Origin: Alphaproteobacteria bacterium
Lineage (GTDB): Bacteria > Pseudomonadota > Alphaproteobacteria > UBA8366 > Aestuariispiraceae
Reading direction: 5' to 3'
DNA: 64,000 bases
NCBI GenBank assembly: GCA_006844765.1
Contig: SPJV01000074.1
Location: 95,911-159,910 of the forward strand
The notes below the pieces were generated by a model, which worked only from the letters and a program-made list of their open reading frames with translations, was not told the DNA's origin and searched no databases. The position numbers were made by a program, and so were the translations under genes. Of this stretch, positions 42,298 to 51,037 are shown one piece after another. Within the stretch, counting starts at the first letter, position 1. Each line of letters starts with the position of its first letter.

Positions 42298-43233
42298 ATG
42301 ACGGTGGAATGCCTTGATGTAAGTGTTGGTGGCGAGTTGATTCGGGTCGTAACCAGCGGCTTACCAAAACTGACTGCCACATCGCCGGCTGAAATGTTGG
42401 CGGAGTTGAGGCGTGATCATGAGCCGTTTAGGCGATCGATCATTGAACCACCAAACGGCCACAAAGATCTGAACGCCTGTCTTCTGTTTAAGCCCACAAC
42501 GCATAACGCGAATGCAATCGTCGTTGTCGCGCCTCAAATTGGTTATGTGCCGTTGGCCGGCACGCCTTTAATGGCCGCCGCGAGCGCCCTTGTTGCCGAG
42601 GCATCAAATAGCGAGACGACTGTCGTCCCGATTGATACGGCGAAGGGAACACAGAACATCACAATCCGCCCCGAAGGCGCTGATCGGTTCCTCGCGACCT
42701 GGACATCGAGCCAGCCAACAGTCTTGGCGCAAGATACCTACATCCAGGTCGAAGGCCATGGAACCGTGCCAATCCGAATTTTATCTATCGGCTTGCCCTA
42801 CTTGGTCGTGGATGCGCGGGCAGCGGCACTAGAAATAGACGATCCCGCCTGCCTTTCAGAGTTTGCACAAAAAGCAATAAAGGAGGCGTCACGGAAATAT
42901 CCGCTAGAGGCGTTCGGGGTCGCTGCCGATGCAACCACTTACTCAATGGAGGTCTGGGAACCAGCTGAAACCAGCGGGATGTCGAGACCCATGATCAACG
43001 CGCGCTGGATCGGCGCGGATGGATGGATCGCGCCATCACCCGCTGGGACCGGCGCCGTCGCGGCAGCGCATCACTATTGCGAACAGGTTGATCCTGACAA
43101 TGAAATCGCACTCGATATCGTCGGCCCCTCCGGCGAACTGTTTTCCTATTCCGCTATAGACGGCCTCGTAGAACTCACGGTGCCCGTCCAATTCCTTCGC
43201 ACCACCATACTTTCGGGTGAGGCGTGCATCTAA
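42298..43233 (+). CDS. Proline-racemase-fold protein lacking both catalytic cysteines
   Basis: A 311-residue member of the proline racemase / hydroxyproline epimerase superfamily by its N-terminal GGELIRVVTSGLPKLTATSP, PPNGHKDLNACLLF, GYVPLAGTPLMAAA and NARWIGADGWIAPSPAGTGA. The first catalytic Cys (usually MCGHG) is A87 in PLAGTP; the second (usually SPCGTG) is A249 in SPAGTG. Even trans-3-hydroxyproline dehydratases keep the first Cys. It therefore cannot racemise by the known two-base mechanism; a ligand-binding or altered catalytic role is possible. AAGGAG lies before ATG 42298. Probably co-transcribed with the Rieske gene. An IS6 terminal pair begins shortly downstream. Confidence 0.82.
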   Translation: MTVECLDVSVGGELIRVVTSGLPKLTATSPAEMLAELRRDHEPFRRSIIEPPNGHKDLNACLLFKPTTHNANAIVVVAPQIGYVPLAGTPLMAAASALVAEASNSETTVVPIDTAKGTQNITIRPEGADRFLATWTSSQPTVLAQDTYIQVEGHGTVPIRILSIGLPYLVVDARAAALEIDDPACLSEFAQKAIKEASRKYPLEAFGVAADATTYSMEVWEPAETSGMSRPMINARWIGADGWIAPSPAGTGAVAAAHHYCEQVDPDNEIALDIVGPSGELFSYSAIDGLVELTVPVQFLRTTILSGEACI

Positions 43234-43301
43234 ACCAGCCAACCGGATTACCTCCAATGAACCGATGACAGCACGAAATGGAATTTTCATCGCGCAAGGC
43301 T

Positions 43302-43346
43302 GAATCTGTCAAAAAGACGAACCAAACCGCTTTAGTCTGACAACAC
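43302..43346. repeat. Head-to-head IS6 terminal repeats (MITE-like scar)
   Basis: CTGTCAAAAAGACGAACC and, within about 20 bp, CCGCTTTAGTCTGACAACAC. Each resembles one end of the type B IS6 element, with almost nothing left between. It marks the border between the racemase-fold gene and the cupin gene. Confidence 0.5.
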
Positions 43347-43528
43347 GGCTAGAGTTGATCAGCAACAGACGTCTGCGCGGCCCTTCGGCAGCATCCCACT
43401 GGCGGAAGCAGGGTAAGAACATTCACGCTTCTCTGGAACTATCGGATAAGGCCGCGTAACGTGAACCAAATCGCCCCCCACAAACCAGGGGCAGTTCAAA
43501 GGCACAACACCGTCTGATGGAGATCACA

Positions 43529-44083
43529 ATGGCAGAGGGTTTCGAACTCAATTCCTTTCTTGATGAACTGAAAAGCGCGAGCCGTGGCGCTTCTCCAACG
43601 GCAGAGGTTCGGCAAATTCTGGACCGTGTATTTGCCGACCCAAGTGCCGTTGCTTCCGGGATGCCGGCCTATGAACAGGATGACAAAATCCTGTTCGAGG
43701 ATGACGCGGTTTCGATCTGGTTCTGCCGCTTCCGACCCGGCGACCCTGTGCCCCCACACGATCATCAGATTTCCGTCTCAATTGGCGTTTATGAAGGGGT
43801 GGAGAAAAACTCTATGTATCGCGCCGATGCGAATGGCGGGATTGAAGTCAGCTCCGTGCATGAGCTTGGTCCGGGCGATGTCTTTTCCATTGGGCCGACA
43901 GGCATACACTCAGTCATCTGCGGCAGCGAGGCGCCCAGCCTAGCCATTCATGTCTATCTCGGCAATCTGTCTGAGGTTGAGCGGAATCTGTTCGACCCGC
44001 GCACGGGGGAAAGAATGCGCTTTTCCGATGAGGATGTGGAAAGGCTGAAACCCTACCAGCAGGAAATCGAGGCGCGCGCATGA
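43529..44083 (+). CDS. Thiol-dioxygenase-like cupin (cysteine dioxygenase family)
   Basis: A 184-residue cupin with iron ligands H77 and H79 in VPPHDHQ and H127 in GPTGIHSVI, and the sequence VSIGVYEGVEKNSMYR. It resembles plant-cysteine-oxidase / 3-mercaptopropionate-dioxygenase-type proteins that oxidise a thiol to a sulfinate. GGAG 7 bp before ATG 43529 supports this start rather than 43517. Its stop overlaps the start of the MDR oxidoreductase by 4 bp (ATGA). The substrate is unknown. Confidence 0.8.
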   Translation: MAEGFELNSFLDELKSASRGASPTAEVRQILDRVFADPSAVASGMPAYEQDDKILFEDDAVSIWFCRFRPGDPVPPHDHQISVSIGVYEGVEKNSMYRADANGGIEVSSVHELGPGDVFSIGPTGIHSVICGSEAPSLAIHVYLGNLSEVERNLFDPRTGERMRFSDEDVERLKPYQQEIEARA

Positions 44084-45171
44084 CGACGTTACCGGAGACG
44101 ATGGCGGCTGTCTTGCTGACGGGGCATGGCGGGTTTGAAGTCTTGGACTACCGAACCGATATCCCCGTCCCGACACCTGGCGACGGAGAAGTCTTAATCA
44201 ATGTCGCCGCCGCCGGGGTCAACAACACGGACATCAACACCCGGATCGGCTGGTATTCGAAGAAGGTCACCGATGCGACGAATAACGGTGGCGCCGACGG
44301 TTTTGACGAGGTTGATGATGAGGATGCCACCTGGTCAGGCGTCCCCATGGCCTTTCCCCGCATTCAAGGGGCTGACTGCTGTGGACGCATCGTGGCGGTC
44401 GGCGACGGCGTGGACCCGTCCCGGATCGGAGAGCGTGTCATCGTCAGGAACATGCTGCGCAGCTATGTCGACTATCGCCCCTTTGAATGCTGGACCTTTG
44501 GTTCGGAATGCGATGGTGGGTTTGCCCAATATGCAAAGGCCCCGGCGCGGGAAAGTCACGCGGTCGATTGTGATTGGAGCGATGCGGAACTTGCCTCCAT
44601 CCCCTGTGCCTATTCGACGGCGGAAGGCATGTTGCACCGGGCGGCTGTTGGTGCCGAGCGGGTATTGATTACCGGCGCCTCCGGCGGTGTCGGTTCTGCC
44701 GCCATCCAACTGGCGAAGCGCCGCGGTGCTACTGTCACGGCTGTCGCCAGTGCCGCCAAGGCTGATGAGGTGAAGGCGGTTGGGGCTGATCATGTCATTG
44801 ACCGTAATGCCGATCTTGTCGCCGGTTTGGGTCGGGACTGCATGGATGTCGTTATTGATCTCGTCGCCGGACCGGCCTGGCCGTCCCTGTTGGACGTGTT
44901 GACCAAGGGCGGGCGATACGCCACCGCCGGCGCCATCGGCGGCCCGATGGTCGAGCTGGATGTCCGCACACTCTACCTGAAGGACCTGACGCTTGTTGGC
45001 TGCACCTTCCAGGACGACATCGTTTTTGAAAATCTAGTGTCCTATATCGAGCGCGGGGAAATTCGCCCACTCGTCTCCCAAACTTATCCCTTAAGCGAAA
45101 TCGCCACCGCGCAGGAGGCTTTTCTGGAGAAGAAATTCACCGGCAAACTGGTTCTCATTCCGCCGGTTTGA
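44080..45171 (+). CDS. MDR-family (zinc-type or quinone) oxidoreductase
   Basis: A 363-residue medium-chain dehydrogenase. It has the GroES-like N-domain with VAAAGVNNTDINTRIGWY, the Rossmann GASGGVGSAAIQLAKRRGA, and the C-terminal KKFTGKLVLIPP. Conserved zinc-binding Cys/His residues of classical alcohol dehydrogenases are not evident, so a quinone-oxidoreductase-like NADPH reductase is likely. An acidic insertion of about 20 residues (DGFDEVDDEDATWSG) precedes the substrate-binding PRIQGADCCGRIV. It is coupled to the cupin by an ATGA overlap. Confidence 0.85.
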   Translation: MTTLPETMAAVLLTGHGGFEVLDYRTDIPVPTPGDGEVLINVAAAGVNNTDINTRIGWYSKKVTDATNNGGADGFDEVDDEDATWSGVPMAFPRIQGADCCGRIVAVGDGVDPSRIGERVIVRNMLRSYVDYRPFECWTFGSECDGGFAQYAKAPARESHAVDCDWSDAELASIPCAYSTAEGMLHRAAVGAERVLITGASGGVGSAAIQLAKRRGATVTAVASAAKADEVKAVGADHVIDRNADLVAGLGRDCMDVVIDLVAGPAWPSLLDVLTKGGRYATAGAIGGPMVELDVRTLYLKDLTLVGCTFQDDIVFENLVSYIERGEIRPLVSQTYPLSEIATAQEAFLEKKFTGKLVLIPPV

Positions 45172-45206
45172 CGCTCAAGTGGTTGGGCATGCTCAGGACT
45201 ATTTTA

Positions 45207-45227
45207 TTGACCGACCGGTCGGTTAAT
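45207..45227. promoter_or_regulatory. PaaR-type operator upstream of paaA
   Basis: Contains the perfect palindrome ACCGACCGGTCGGT (45210-45223) preceded by TTG, so that TTGACC can serve as a -35 box with TTTGAT 17 bp downstream. A matching site lies before paaI (51518-51538). TetR-family PaaR repressors are known to bind such elements, releasing them on phenylacetyl-CoA. Confidence 0.75.
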
Positions 45228-45323
45228 GATTTGATGTGATCGAATTTCCTTCAAACCCCGGCCTTGATATAAACTGAGGTACAAGGACAAAGGTCACTGG
45301 GAGGAACCAGGGAGGATAGGGCC

Positions 45324-46328
45324 ATGTATGCTCAAATGGTCAAAACCGATACGACATCGGTCAAGACGCGCGAGGAAATGAGCGCTGAGGAACGCGCCTT
45401 CCAAGACCGCGTCGATGCGGATATCAAGATCGAAGCCAAAGATTGGATGCCGGAGAACTATCGCAAGACCTTGATCCGTCAAATCTCCCAACATGCGCAT
45501 TCGGAAATCGTCGGGCAGCTGCCGGAAGCCAATTGGTTGACCCGCGCACCGACCCTGGAGCGCAAGGCAATCCTTCTGGCGAAGATCCAGGATGAGGCCG
45601 GCCATGGCCTGTATCTTTACTGTGCAGCGGAAACACTTGGCGTCAGCCGTGACGAATTAACGGAGCAATTGCTGACCGGGAAGGCCAAATATTCCTCGAT
45701 CTTCAACTATCCGACGCTTACCTGGGCTGATGTCGGAACGATCGGATGGCTGGTCGACGGGGCTGCGATCATGAATCAGGTGCCATTGCAGCGATGTTCC
45801 TTCGGACCCTATAGCCGCGCCATGATCCGAGTCTGCAAGGAAGAGAGTTTTCATCAGCGCCAAGGCTATGACGCCTTGATGAAGATGTGTCTGAAGGGCA
45901 CTGCAGCCCAGAAGGCTATGTGCCAGGACGCATTTAATCGCTGGTGGTGGCCATCCCTGATGATGTTCGGGCCGCCGGATAAGGAGTCTGTCCATTCCGC
46001 GCAATCCATGGCCTGGAAAATCAAGCTCAATTCGAATGACGAACTACGCCAGAAATTTGTCGACCAAACGGTCCCGCAAGCCGAGTACCTGGGATTGGAA
46101 ATTCCCGATCCGAACCTGTCTTGGAATGAAGAACGTGGTCATTATGATTTCGGGGAAATCGATTGGTCAGAACTGTTCTCCGTCGTGCGCGGCGATGGTC
46201 CCTGTAATCGGGAGAGACTGGCAGCGCGACGGAAGGCCTGGGATGACGGCGCCTGGTTTCGGGAGGGCTTAATGGCCCATGCGGAAAAGAAGTCTGCCCG
46301 GAAAGACACCCAGAAAAACGCGGCATAA
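45324..46328 (+). CDS. paaA: Phenylacetyl-CoA epoxidase catalytic subunit PaaA
   Basis: A 334-residue di-iron subunit of the PaaABCE 1,2-epoxidase, which forms the ring-epoxide of phenylacetyl-CoA. Iron-ligand motifs are visible: SEIVGQLPE, the KIQDEAGHG glutamate/histidine pair, and KEESFHQRQG. The length matches E. coli PaaA (about 309) with a longer tail. The first gene of the plus-strand operon, after the PaaR-type operator and the ribosome site GGGAGGATAGGGCC. PaaB starts 26 bp after its stop. Confidence 0.97.
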   Translation: MYAQMVKTDTTSVKTREEMSAEERAFQDRVDADIKIEAKDWMPENYRKTLIRQISQHAHSEIVGQLPEANWLTRAPTLERKAILLAKIQDEAGHGLYLYCAAETLGVSRDELTEQLLTGKAKYSSIFNYPTLTWADVGTIGWLVDGAAIMNQVPLQRCSFGPYSRAMIRVCKEESFHQRQGYDALMKMCLKGTAAQKAMCQDAFNRWWWPSLMMFGPPDKESVHSAQSMAWKIKLNSNDELRQKFVDQTVPQAEYLGLEIPDPNLSWNEERGHYDFGEIDWSELFSVVRGDGPCNRERLAARRKAWDDGAWFREGLMAHAEKKSARKDTQKNAA

Positions 46329-46354
46329 GGTCGTAAGACGAGGAGAATACTTAC

Positions 46355-46636
46355 ATGGGCGAATGGCCACTTTGGGAAGTCTTCATCCGCGGCCAGCATG
46401 GTGGTAATCACCGCCATGTCGGCAGCCTGCACGCGCCTGACGCCGAAAAAGCCGTCATGAATGCGCGCGATGTCTATACCCGACGGAACGAAGGGGTCAG
46501 TATCTGGGTCGTACGCGCCACAGATATCACAGCCTCCGCGCCTGGGGAGAAGGGGCCACTTTTCGAACCCTCCAACAGCAAGGTCTACCGCCACCCAACC
46601 TTTTTCGACATCCCCGACGATGTCGGCGCCATGTAG
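46355..46636 (+). CDS. paaB: Phenylacetyl-CoA epoxidase subunit PaaB
   Basis: A 93-residue small epoxidase component starting MGEWPLWEVFIRGQHGGNHR, with VGSLHAPDAEKAVMNARDVY and the EGVSIWVVRA strand typical of the family. It bridges the PaaA-PaaC heterodimers. It lies between paaA and paaC in the operon, with 20 bp separating it from paaC. Confidence 0.95.
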   Translation: MGEWPLWEVFIRGQHGGNHRHVGSLHAPDAEKAVMNARDVYTRRNEGVSIWVVRATDITASAPGEKGPLFEPSNSKVYRHPTFFDIPDDVGAM

Positions 46637-46656
46637 CCCGACACTGAGACCGAACC

Positions 46657-47415
46657 ATGAGTTCCGAAGACCCACTATTCGACTACACACTCCGCCTGGG
46701 TGATAGCTGTATCGTCCTTGCGCAGAGGATTTCCGAATGGGTCGGCCATGCCCCAATCCTGGAAGAGGATATCGGGATCGCGAACATCGCGCTGGATCTG
46801 GTTGGCCAAGGTCGCCTGTGGCTTGACCTCGCGGGGGAGATCGAAGGACAGGGCCGAGATGCGGATGCATTGGCCTATCACCGGGATGCCGGCGCCTATC
46901 GAAATCATCTGCTGACCGAACAACCCAATGGGGATTTCGGACAGACAATCATGCGGCAGTTCCTGTTCGATGCCTGGTATCTGCCGCTGCTGAAAGGTCT
47001 GAGCCAAAGCAATGACAGCCGGGTCGCAGCGATTGCTGAGAAAGCCGCAAAGGAAGCGTCCTACCACCACGCGCGCCACACCGATCTCGTAATCAGCCTG
47101 GGCGACGGGACGGAAGAAAGCCACGACCGCATGCAGGCGGCACTTGACGTTCTATGGCCCTATACCGGCGAAATGCTAACTGCAGACAAGATTGATGGCA
47201 CACTCTGCGAGGCGGGAACGGCACCTGATCTGGCTGGCATCGAGCAAGTGTGGAACGACCATGTCAGCAAGACCCTCACCGCTGCGACCCTGACCCAGCC
47301 GGAAAGCAACTTCATGCAATCCGGTGGAAAAGCAGGCCGACATTCAGAGCATTTGGGATTTCTTCTGGCGGAAATGCAGTTCCTGCAGCGCGCCTATCCC
47401 GATGCTGTCTGGTAA
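46657..47415 (+). CDS. paaC: Phenylacetyl-CoA epoxidase structural subunit PaaC
   Basis: A 252-residue PaaC protein, the non-catalytic partner of PaaA, with RLGDSCIVLAQRISEWVGHA, LDLVGQGRLWLDLAGEI and EASYHHARHTDLVISLGDGT. The length and order match known operons. Its TAA stop lies 7 bp before the ATG chosen for paaD. Confidence 0.95.
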   Translation: MSSEDPLFDYTLRLGDSCIVLAQRISEWVGHAPILEEDIGIANIALDLVGQGRLWLDLAGEIEGQGRDADALAYHRDAGAYRNHLLTEQPNGDFGQTIMRQFLFDAWYLPLLKGLSQSNDSRVAAIAEKAAKEASYHHARHTDLVISLGDGTEESHDRMQAALDVLWPYTGEMLTADKIDGTLCEAGTAPDLAGIEQVWNDHVSKTLTAATLTQPESNFMQSGGKAGRHSEHLGFLLAEMQFLQRAYPDAVW

Positions 47416-47422
47416 CCCTGCC

Positions 47423-47896
47423 ATGGCGCAAGCAGATACAATACCGACGACCGATATGATCTGGTCTTGGTTGAAAGCAGTACCTGACCCTGAGATCCCT
47501 GTTCTTTCAATCCTCGATCTCGGGATTGTAAGAAATGTGCATTGGCGAGGGGAAACGCTTGTCGTCACGGTGACACCGACCTATTCCGGCTGCCCGGCGA
47601 CCGCGACCATATCATTGGACATTGAAACAGCGTTGCGCGACCAAGGGCTTACAGAGCTTGCGGTCGAACAACAGCTCTCCCCCGCTTGGACAACGGATTG
47701 GATCAGCGAGGATGGCAGACGGAAGCTCCGCGACTATGGGATCGCACCGCCACAAGCCTCCGCCGAGAAGGTCCCCTGCCCACGATGCGGGTCCACGGAA
47801 ACAGAGAGGGTCAGCGCCTTCGGCTCAACGCCCTGTAAAGCGGCGTGGCGGTGCACAGACTGCCTGGAGCCCTTCGATTACTTCAAATGTCACTAG
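47423..47896 (+). CDS. paaD: Phenylacetate pathway Fe-S assembly factor PaaD
   Basis: A 157-residue MIP18/DUF59-type protein that assists Fe-S cluster insertion into PaaE. It has MIWSWLKAVPDPEIPVLSIL then DLGIVRNVHWRGE, the conserved TPTYSGCPAT cysteine, and a C-terminal four-cysteine zinc ribbon (CPRCGS, then CTDC). ATG 47423 overlaps nothing and gives the best spacing; ATG 47402 would overlap paaC. A short gap separates it from paaE. Confidence 0.92.
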   Translation: MAQADTIPTTDMIWSWLKAVPDPEIPVLSILDLGIVRNVHWRGETLVVTVTPTYSGCPATATISLDIETALRDQGLTELAVEQQLSPAWTTDWISEDGRRKLRDYGIAPPQASAEKVPCPRCGSTETERVSAFGSTPCKAAWRCTDCLEPFDYFKCH

Positions 47897-47914
47897 TCGG
47901 GTCATTGTTCAGCC

Positions 47915-48985
47915 ATGCCACGCTTTTACCCCCTCACCGTTACCAGGATTGACCGGGAAACCCGGGATGCCGTCGCCGTAACGCTCTCCCCACGCCCGGA
48001 AGACACGGCGGCATTTGACTTTACACAAGGTCAGTATCTGACCTTCCGGCATGATTATGAAGGGGAAGAACTTCGGCGCTCCTACTCCATCTGTGCCGGG
48101 CGCGGCGAGGGTTTGCGCATTGGCATCAAGCGCGTCGAGGGTGGGGCCTTTTCAAGCTGGGCCAATAAAGAATTGGCGGTCGGGGATATTCTGGACGCCA
48201 TGCCCCCCATGGGCACGTTCTTCACCCCCATCGAACCTGACAGCGCCAGGCATTACCTGGGCTTCGCTGTCGGAAGCGGCATAACCCCGGTTCTCGGCCT
48301 GATCCGCACGATCCTTGCCGAAGAACCAAAGGCGCGCTTCACCCTGGTCTATGGCAACAGGTCCATACACACGGTGATGTTCCGCGAAGAATTGGAAGAC
48401 TTGAAGAACCTTAATATGGGCCGGTTGAATGTGATCCATATCTTAGGGGGGCGGGATCGGGATATCGACCTTTTCGCCGGGCGTATAGATGGCGATAAAT
48501 GCACCGCACTTTTCGAGCGTTGGATTGATATCGCCTCCATCGATCAGGCGTTCATCTGCGGGCCCGAGCCGATGATGGAAACCGTTGCCGCTTCTCTGAA
48601 AGAACATGGTCTGACAGATGAGCAGATCAAGTATGAGCTTTTCGCCAGCGCGCCACTGCGCCGGAATGACGGCGTGCCCGCCGCAGGAACGACGATTGCG
48701 GACAATGTTGCCTGCCGGGCAATCATCCGGATTGAAGGGGAGCCCCATGCGGTCAATATGCTGGAAGGGGAAAGCATCCTCGCCGCCGCACGACGGGCCG
48801 AGCTTGACCCGCCATTCGCCTGCACAGCAGGGGTCTGCTCAACCTGTATGGCAAAGCTGACAGCCGGCGAAGCAGAGATGGAAGTCAATCACGCGTTAGA
48901 AGATTACGAAGTCCGGCGTGGTTATGTCCTGACTTGTCAGGCGGTACCAGTCTCGGAAGAGATTGAGGTTGAATACGAAGGATAA
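47915..48985 (+). CDS. paaE: Phenylacetyl-CoA epoxidase reductase PaaE
   Basis: A 356-residue NAD(P)H reductase feeding electrons to PaaA. It has an FNR-type FAD/NAD(P) domain (SYSICAGRGEG, GSGITPVLGLIRTIL, ICGPEPMMETV) and a C-terminal plant-type 2Fe-2S ferredoxin (CTAGVCSTC, then LTCQAVP). The order paaABCDE is the common alphaproteobacterial arrangement. Downstream ring-opening gene paaZ and isomerase paaG are not adjacent in this window. Confidence 0.96.
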   Translation: MPRFYPLTVTRIDRETRDAVAVTLSPRPEDTAAFDFTQGQYLTFRHDYEGEELRRSYSICAGRGEGLRIGIKRVEGGAFSSWANKELAVGDILDAMPPMGTFFTPIEPDSARHYLGFAVGSGITPVLGLIRTILAEEPKARFTLVYGNRSIHTVMFREELEDLKNLNMGRLNVIHILGGRDRDIDLFAGRIDGDKCTALFERWIDIASIDQAFICGPEPMMETVAASLKEHGLTDEQIKYELFASAPLRRNDGVPAAGTTIADNVACRAIIRIEGEPHAVNMLEGESILAAARRAELDPPFACTAGVCSTCMAKLTAGEAEMEVNHALEDYEVRRGYVLTCQAVPVSEEIEVEYEG

Positions 48986-49116
48986 CCTCGAAAACACTGC
49001 CATCCTGACACCCGTACCGACAGCCGCGTTGTTGTCAGCGTGTTCCCGGCATCGCATCAATCAATACAAGCTTTGCCTATGGTGAGGTTAAACGATCACA
49101 CGCCCTGCCGTGACCG

Positions 49117-49713
49117 TCAGCGCATCCCCTTCATGCCATTGAGCACCATATCCGCCACCGCCTCGGCATAGTCTTCCCGGCTAACGGGGCCGCCATCGCG
49201 GAACCACATATAGACCCAATTGAGCATACCCAGCACGGACATGGTCATCGGTGTCGTAAGCCGCTGCTCCCCATCCAGGTTGGGATTAATCTCTCTGATG
49301 ACTGCAGAGAACCGGCGCATGATCCGCCGCTCAATTTCCCAGATTTGCTCCGCCAATTCATTGGGTAGCATGGGAATACCCGAAAGCTGAACTTTGTGGA
49401 GGTCATCGGCATCGCGGTAGATATCAAGGACTTTCGCGATCAAATTCCGAAGGCGCTGCTCCGGCGTCGTTGCTGGATCATCCGCCTCTGCCAGCTTTTC
49501 CTCCATCGCGCTTAAATGCGCATGGATCACATCAAACAGCAGTTCGTCCTTGTTGGTGTAGTAATGATAAAGTAGCGCCTTCGACACGCCGCACGCCTTA
49601 GCGATCTCCGCCATTGATGCACGGTCGATGCCCCGGTCCGCAAACAAAGCCGCAGATCGCGCCAGGATCGCGTTTCGCTTGTCCGTGTAATCGTCAGCTC
49701 GCGTCCGCGCCAT
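49117..49713 (-). CDS. paaR: TetR-family regulator, probable PaaR
   Basis: A 198-residue TetR protein whose N-terminal HTH contains ASMAEIAKACGVSKALLYHY then YTNKDELLFDVIHAHL, with a ligand-binding all-alpha domain beyond residue 60. It is the last gene of the paaI-paaK-paaR unit, with a 1-base overlap to paaK (49713). The palindromes before paaA and paaI match the PaaR type, so it probably represses both units and responds to phenylacetyl-CoA. Confidence 0.88.
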   Translation of the reverse strand: MARTRADDYTDKRNAILARSAALFADRGIDRASMAEIAKACGVSKALLYHYYTNKDELLFDVIHAHLSAMEEKLAEADDPATTPEQRLRNLIAKVLDIYRDADDLHKVQLSGIPMLPNELAEQIWEIERRIMRRFSAVIREINPNLDGEQRLTTPMTMSVLGMLNWVYMWFRDGGPVSREDYAEAVADMVLNGMKGMR

Positions 49714-51026
49714 CAGTCTTCCTTGGCCCGGTTGTCGACGACGCGGGCTGCTTTGCCCATGGATCGCGCGACGGACCCCGGATCCCCGACAGTGATCGTG
49801 GCAGAGATGCCAATGACATTCTTGATATGATCACTCAGGTCACGGGCAGAGGCCTCTCGGGCGCCCTCCCCCTCATATCCGGCGACAGGCTCAACATGAA
49901 CCGTCATCGCATCCATCCGGTCCGGGCGGGTCAGTTCGATCTGGAAATGCGGGGCAAGCCCTTCGCACCGCAGGATTTGTTCTTCGATCTGTGTCGGGAA
50001 GACATTGACGCCGCGCAGAATGATCATGTCATCCGACCGGCCGGTCACTTTTTCCATCCGGCGCATGGAGCGCGCGGTTCCCGACAACAACCGTGTCAGA
50101 TCCCGCGTGCGATAGCGAATGATCGGGAAGGCTTCCTTGGTCAGTGATGTAAAGACGAGCTCCCCCATCTCACCATCCGGCAACACGTCCCCCGTTTCCG
50201 GATTGATGACCTCTGGATAGAAGTAATCCTCCCAGATATGCAGCCCATCCTTGGTTTCTACGCATTCATTGGCGACGCCGGGACCAATCACTTCCGAAAG
50301 CCCATAGATATCGACGGCATGCATATCAAAGGCATCCTCGATCTCCCGGCGCATCGAATTGGTCCAAGGCTCAGCGCCGAATATACCGACCGCAAGTGCT
50401 GTGTCGCGTGGATCAATCCCCTTTTCGCGGAATTCATCAAGAATCGATAGAACATAGGACGGCGTCACCATGATCGCGCGCGGTTCAAAATCCTGGATCA
50501 GCGTGACCTGCCGCTCCGTCATACCGCCGGAAACGGGCACGACCATACAACCAAGCCGCTCCGCCCCGAAATGCGCGCCGAGGCCGCCGGTGAACAAGCC
50601 ATAGCCATAGGCGATATGCACTGTGTCGCCGGCTCGAACGCCAGAAGCTCGCATCGACCGCGCCACGACATCCGCCCACATATCAATATCATGCGCTGTA
50701 TAGCCGACAACGGTCGGCTTCCCCGTCGTTCCGGACGAGGCGTGAACCCGTGCCAGCTTCTCTTTCGGGACCGCAAACATGCCGAAAGGGTAGTTGTCCC
50801 TAAGATCGCTCTTTACCGTGAACGGAAACCGCGCCAGATCGCCCAGTCCCGTAAGATCATCTGGGTGAACGCCAGCATCATCGAAGCTCTTTCTATAAAA
50901 GCCGGAGTTTTCATAGGCATGGGACAGCGACCATTTCATCCGCTGCAGCTGCAGCGCCGTAATCTCATCGCGAGACGCGGTTTCAATCGTCTCTAAATCG
51001 CCTGGTTTCGGTGAAAGGTCTTCCAT
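49713..51026 (-). CDS. paaK: Phenylacetate-CoA ligase PaaK
   Basis: A 437-residue AMP-forming ligase activating phenylacetate to phenylacetyl-CoA. Its P-loop VHASSGTTGKPTVVGYT, the IYGLSEVIGPGVANEC aryl-acid motif, and the GRSDDMIILRGVNVFPTQIE hinge are PaaK hallmarks. It is translationally adjacent to paaI (11 bp) and paaR. Confidence 0.96.
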   Translation of the reverse strand: MEDLSPKPGDLETIETASRDEITALQLQRMKWSLSHAYENSGFYRKSFDDAGVHPDDLTGLGDLARFPFTVKSDLRDNYPFGMFAVPKEKLARVHASSGTTGKPTVVGYTAHDIDMWADVVARSMRASGVRAGDTVHIAYGYGLFTGGLGAHFGAERLGCMVVPVSGGMTERQVTLIQDFEPRAIMVTPSYVLSILDEFREKGIDPRDTALAVGIFGAEPWTNSMRREIEDAFDMHAVDIYGLSEVIGPGVANECVETKDGLHIWEDYFYPEVINPETGDVLPDGEMGELVFTSLTKEAFPIIRYRTRDLTRLLSGTARSMRRMEKVTGRSDDMIILRGVNVFPTQIEEQILRCEGLAPHFQIELTRPDRMDAMTVHVEPVAGYEGEGAREASARDLSDHIKNVIGISATITVGDPGSVARSMGKAARVVDNRAKED

Positions 51027-51037
51027 CGTCGCCTTCC

